A stretch of DNA of 64,000 nt from the NCBI RefSeq assembly GCF_040678635.1, contig NZ_JBFATZ010000009.1, positions 248,001 through 312,000 on the forward strand, written 5' to 3'. The stretch comes from Thermopolyspora sp040678635. GTDB taxonomy: Bacteria; Actinomycetota; Actinomycetes; Streptosporangiales; Streptosporangiaceae. Below, piece after piece: positions 62,730 to 64,000 of the stretch; position 1 is the first letter of the stretch; each line of letters starts with the position of its first letter. The notes beneath the pieces were generated by a model, which saw nothing but the letters and a program-made list of their open reading frames with translations, had not been told where the DNA came from and searched no databases. A program made the position numbers and the translations under genes.

Positions 62730-62793
62730 ATGCGACCGGTGCGCTCACATCAGCGACGCGAGCGCGCCGATAACCCCCCTGAAGCAGCCGGTA

Positions 62794-62997
62794 TCACTCC
62801 GAGCGTTGCTGCGGAATGCCCGCCAGCAGCGCCCGGACCTCGGTCTCGCGGTAGCGCCGATGTCCGCCGAGGGTGCGGATGGACGTCAACTTGCCCGCCT
62901 TCGCCCACCGGGTGACGGTCTTGGGGTCGACGCGGAACATGGTGGCGACCTCCGCCGGGGTGAGCAGTGGCTCGGCCTCGGGTGTACGAGCTGACAT
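62794..62997 (-). CDS. bldC: developmental regulator BldC (MerR-type HTH)
   Basis: A 67-residue single-domain MerR-like DNA-binding protein: LLTPAEVATMFRVDPKTVTR, then WAKAGKLTSIRTLGGHRRYRE and ALLAGIPQQRSE, essentially the BldC sequence of Streptomyces. BldC binds direct repeats cooperatively and controls the onset of development and secondary metabolism. GGAGGAG lies upstream of ATG 62997; the open frame extends to GTG 63063 but family length supports 62997. The 322-bp gap 62998-63319 presumably carries its promoter. Confidence 0.95.
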   Translation of the reverse strand: MSARTPEAEPLLTPAEVATMFRVDPKTVTRWAKAGKLTSIRTLGGHRRYRETEVRALLAGIPQQRSE

Positions 62998-63319
62998 TTG
63001 TGCGGCCTCTCCTCCGTGTGGACCGGCGACGCGATCCTTGCGACTTTCCTTGGCGCTTGTCACGGATGTCCCTCAATGGCCCCTGCACGTGCGGTTTCCG
63101 GAACCATTTGCGGCATCACCCGGTGTGACCATACAGCCACGAAGAGCGATTGGCGAGCCCTCTGGGCACAACATCTCGTCCACGTGTTGAAGTCACGCTC
63201 GGTGATTCTAGCGACACGGTTCGTGGTATCGCAGTGAAAACGGCAAACTACTCAGTTCGCAGAATGGGGGCTGGTCAAGCCCTGACCCAACTTTGCAGGT
63301 CAGTGCCCGGATTTGACGG

Positions 63320-64000
63320 TCAGTTGGCGGATTCGAGGGCTTGTACTGACCGCCAGCGGAGGATGACCCGTTGGTACATCGCGTAGGCAAGTTCTTCCTG
63401 ACCGGTGTCCAAACCGGTCAGAGCGGCCGCGAGCTCGGCCACGGACTGGTCGGCCTGCAGGGTCTCGTCGTCCATGAGGTGAACCAGCCCGCCGTAGTCG
63501 AGCTCGACCAGCGAATGCGGGTGGAACTCCTCCAGCCACCGCCCGATCTCCTCCACCTGACCCAGCGTGGGCACGTCGCCGATGTGCCGCCGGATCACCG
63601 CGAGCGCCCGCGCCACCCGGCGGCGCGCCTGCGCCATCGAGGTGACGTACAGCATGTTGCGGGCGGGCGCGGTGGTGGTCGGCGCGGACGGCTCGGCGGA
63701 CGCCTCCTCCTCGCGCCGGCCGAGCACGAGCCACCGCTCGGCCGAGTCGAACGGCACGAACCACGCGGTGGGCACGTGCCAGGTGCTCGTGCGGATGTGG
63801 GTGCGCAGGGCGCCGGCCCCGGCCTTCCGCTTGTACCGGTCGAAGTCGTCGGCCGTCTGCTCGGCGATCGCCGACGGCACGAACCGGTTGGCCAGCTTCA
63901 CAGGCGTACCGCCCCGGAACCGGCCGAAGGCGAGCCACGACCGCAGCCTGCTCTCCCAGGGACAGACGTAGAGCACCTCGTCGACGCGGCGCAGGTAGGC
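63320..64000 (-). CDS. conserved hypothetical protein, 5' end outside the window
   Basis: At least 226 residues; the frame stays open to the window edge (AYLRRVDEVLYVCPWESRLR), so the start is missing. ANRFVPSAIAEQTADDFDRY, TSTWHVPTAWFVPFDSAERW and EFHPHSLVELDYGGLVHLM look conserved and domain-like, but I do not recognise a family. Lies upstream of bldC on the same strand. Function unknown. Confidence 0.75.
   Translation of the reverse strand, partial: AYLRRVDEVLYVCPWESRLRSWLAFGRFRGGTPVKLANRFVPSAIAEQTADDFDRYKRKAGAGALRTHIRTSTWHVPTAWFVPFDSAERWLVLGRREEEASAEPSAPTTTAPARNMLYVTSMAQARRRVARALAVIRRHIGDVPTLGQVEEIGRWLEEFHPHSLVELDYGGLVHLMDDETLQADQSVAELAAALTGLDTGQEELAYAMYQRVILRWRSVQALESAN

Overview
The window is about 64 kb of very GC-rich DNA with the strong G/C third-codon bias, GTG/TTG starts, 4-nt ATGA/GTGA overlaps and gene families of a mycelial actinomycete. 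A bldC-type regulator, a complete conservon (cvnA-E), ANTAR/STAS regulators, F420-type oxidoreductases and many XRE/TetR/LacI/MarR regulators point to a sporulating actinobacterium of the Streptosporangiaceae or a close relative. That placement is inference. No rRNA, CRISPR array or intact transposase was seen.

Layout. 0-4 kb: a catabolic cluster of acyl-CoA dehydrogenase, APH-fold kinase and SDR that resembles the 4-hydroxyacyl-CoA (Lva / ACAD10-11) route, then a second SDR. 4-10 kb: a secreted RTX-like protein, a CmcJ/NvfI oxidoreductase, a PPOX-fold flavin protein, an XRE/TPR regulator and an FxLD-type methyltransferase interrupted by a repeat-rich insert. 10.5-15.3 kb: the conservon, ending in a cytochrome P450 that lacks the ExxR arginine. 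15.4-20.3 kb: a CGSC-motif (UGSC family) protein and its partner, divergent from an IclR regulator and an SsuBC/TauBC-like ABC pair, with shared ACAA-N2-TTGT palindromes between them. 20-24.7 kb: PspC, MFS, zincin and metallophosphoesterase genes. 24.8-26.7 kb: tRNA-Glu, a MarR / alpha-beta hydrolase pair, and a tRNA-Asp/tRNA-Phe operon.

26.7-31.6 kb looks like an accessory island beside the tRNA operon. It has visibly lower GC, a nonsense-mutated XRE gene, a two-gene operon (HEPN-like protein plus a large double-P-loop ATPase with a KGGVGR motif), and a scrap heap of IS256 transposase, TetR and XRE/MmyB fragments. The HEPN/KGGVGR pair is the best candidate here for an undescribed defence-type system. 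31.6-39.8 kb: a TetR/FAD-monooxygenase pair, a metallopeptidase-like pseudoenzyme, an F420-NADP-type reductase with a divergent LysR, an ArsR/membrane-protein pair, a phosphotransferase and a THEP1-like NTPase, with more gene relics. 40-43.6 kb: an Hcp/Hcr nitrosative-stress module with its own Crp/Fnr regulator and an FNR-like site. 44.4-51 kb: a small secreted Cys protein, a fused SecDF, an epoxide hydrolase and an FAD oxidase. 51-54 kb: a TAXI-TRAP transporter. 54.3-56.7 kb: GAF-ANTAR and STAS regulators and pyrD. 56.7-64 kb: GH20 hexosaminidase, amidase, LacI, TetR, bldC and a partial conserved gene that runs off the end.

The modules look mostly independent. Many gene ends, especially of convergent pairs, carry long perfect hairpins without a U-tract.
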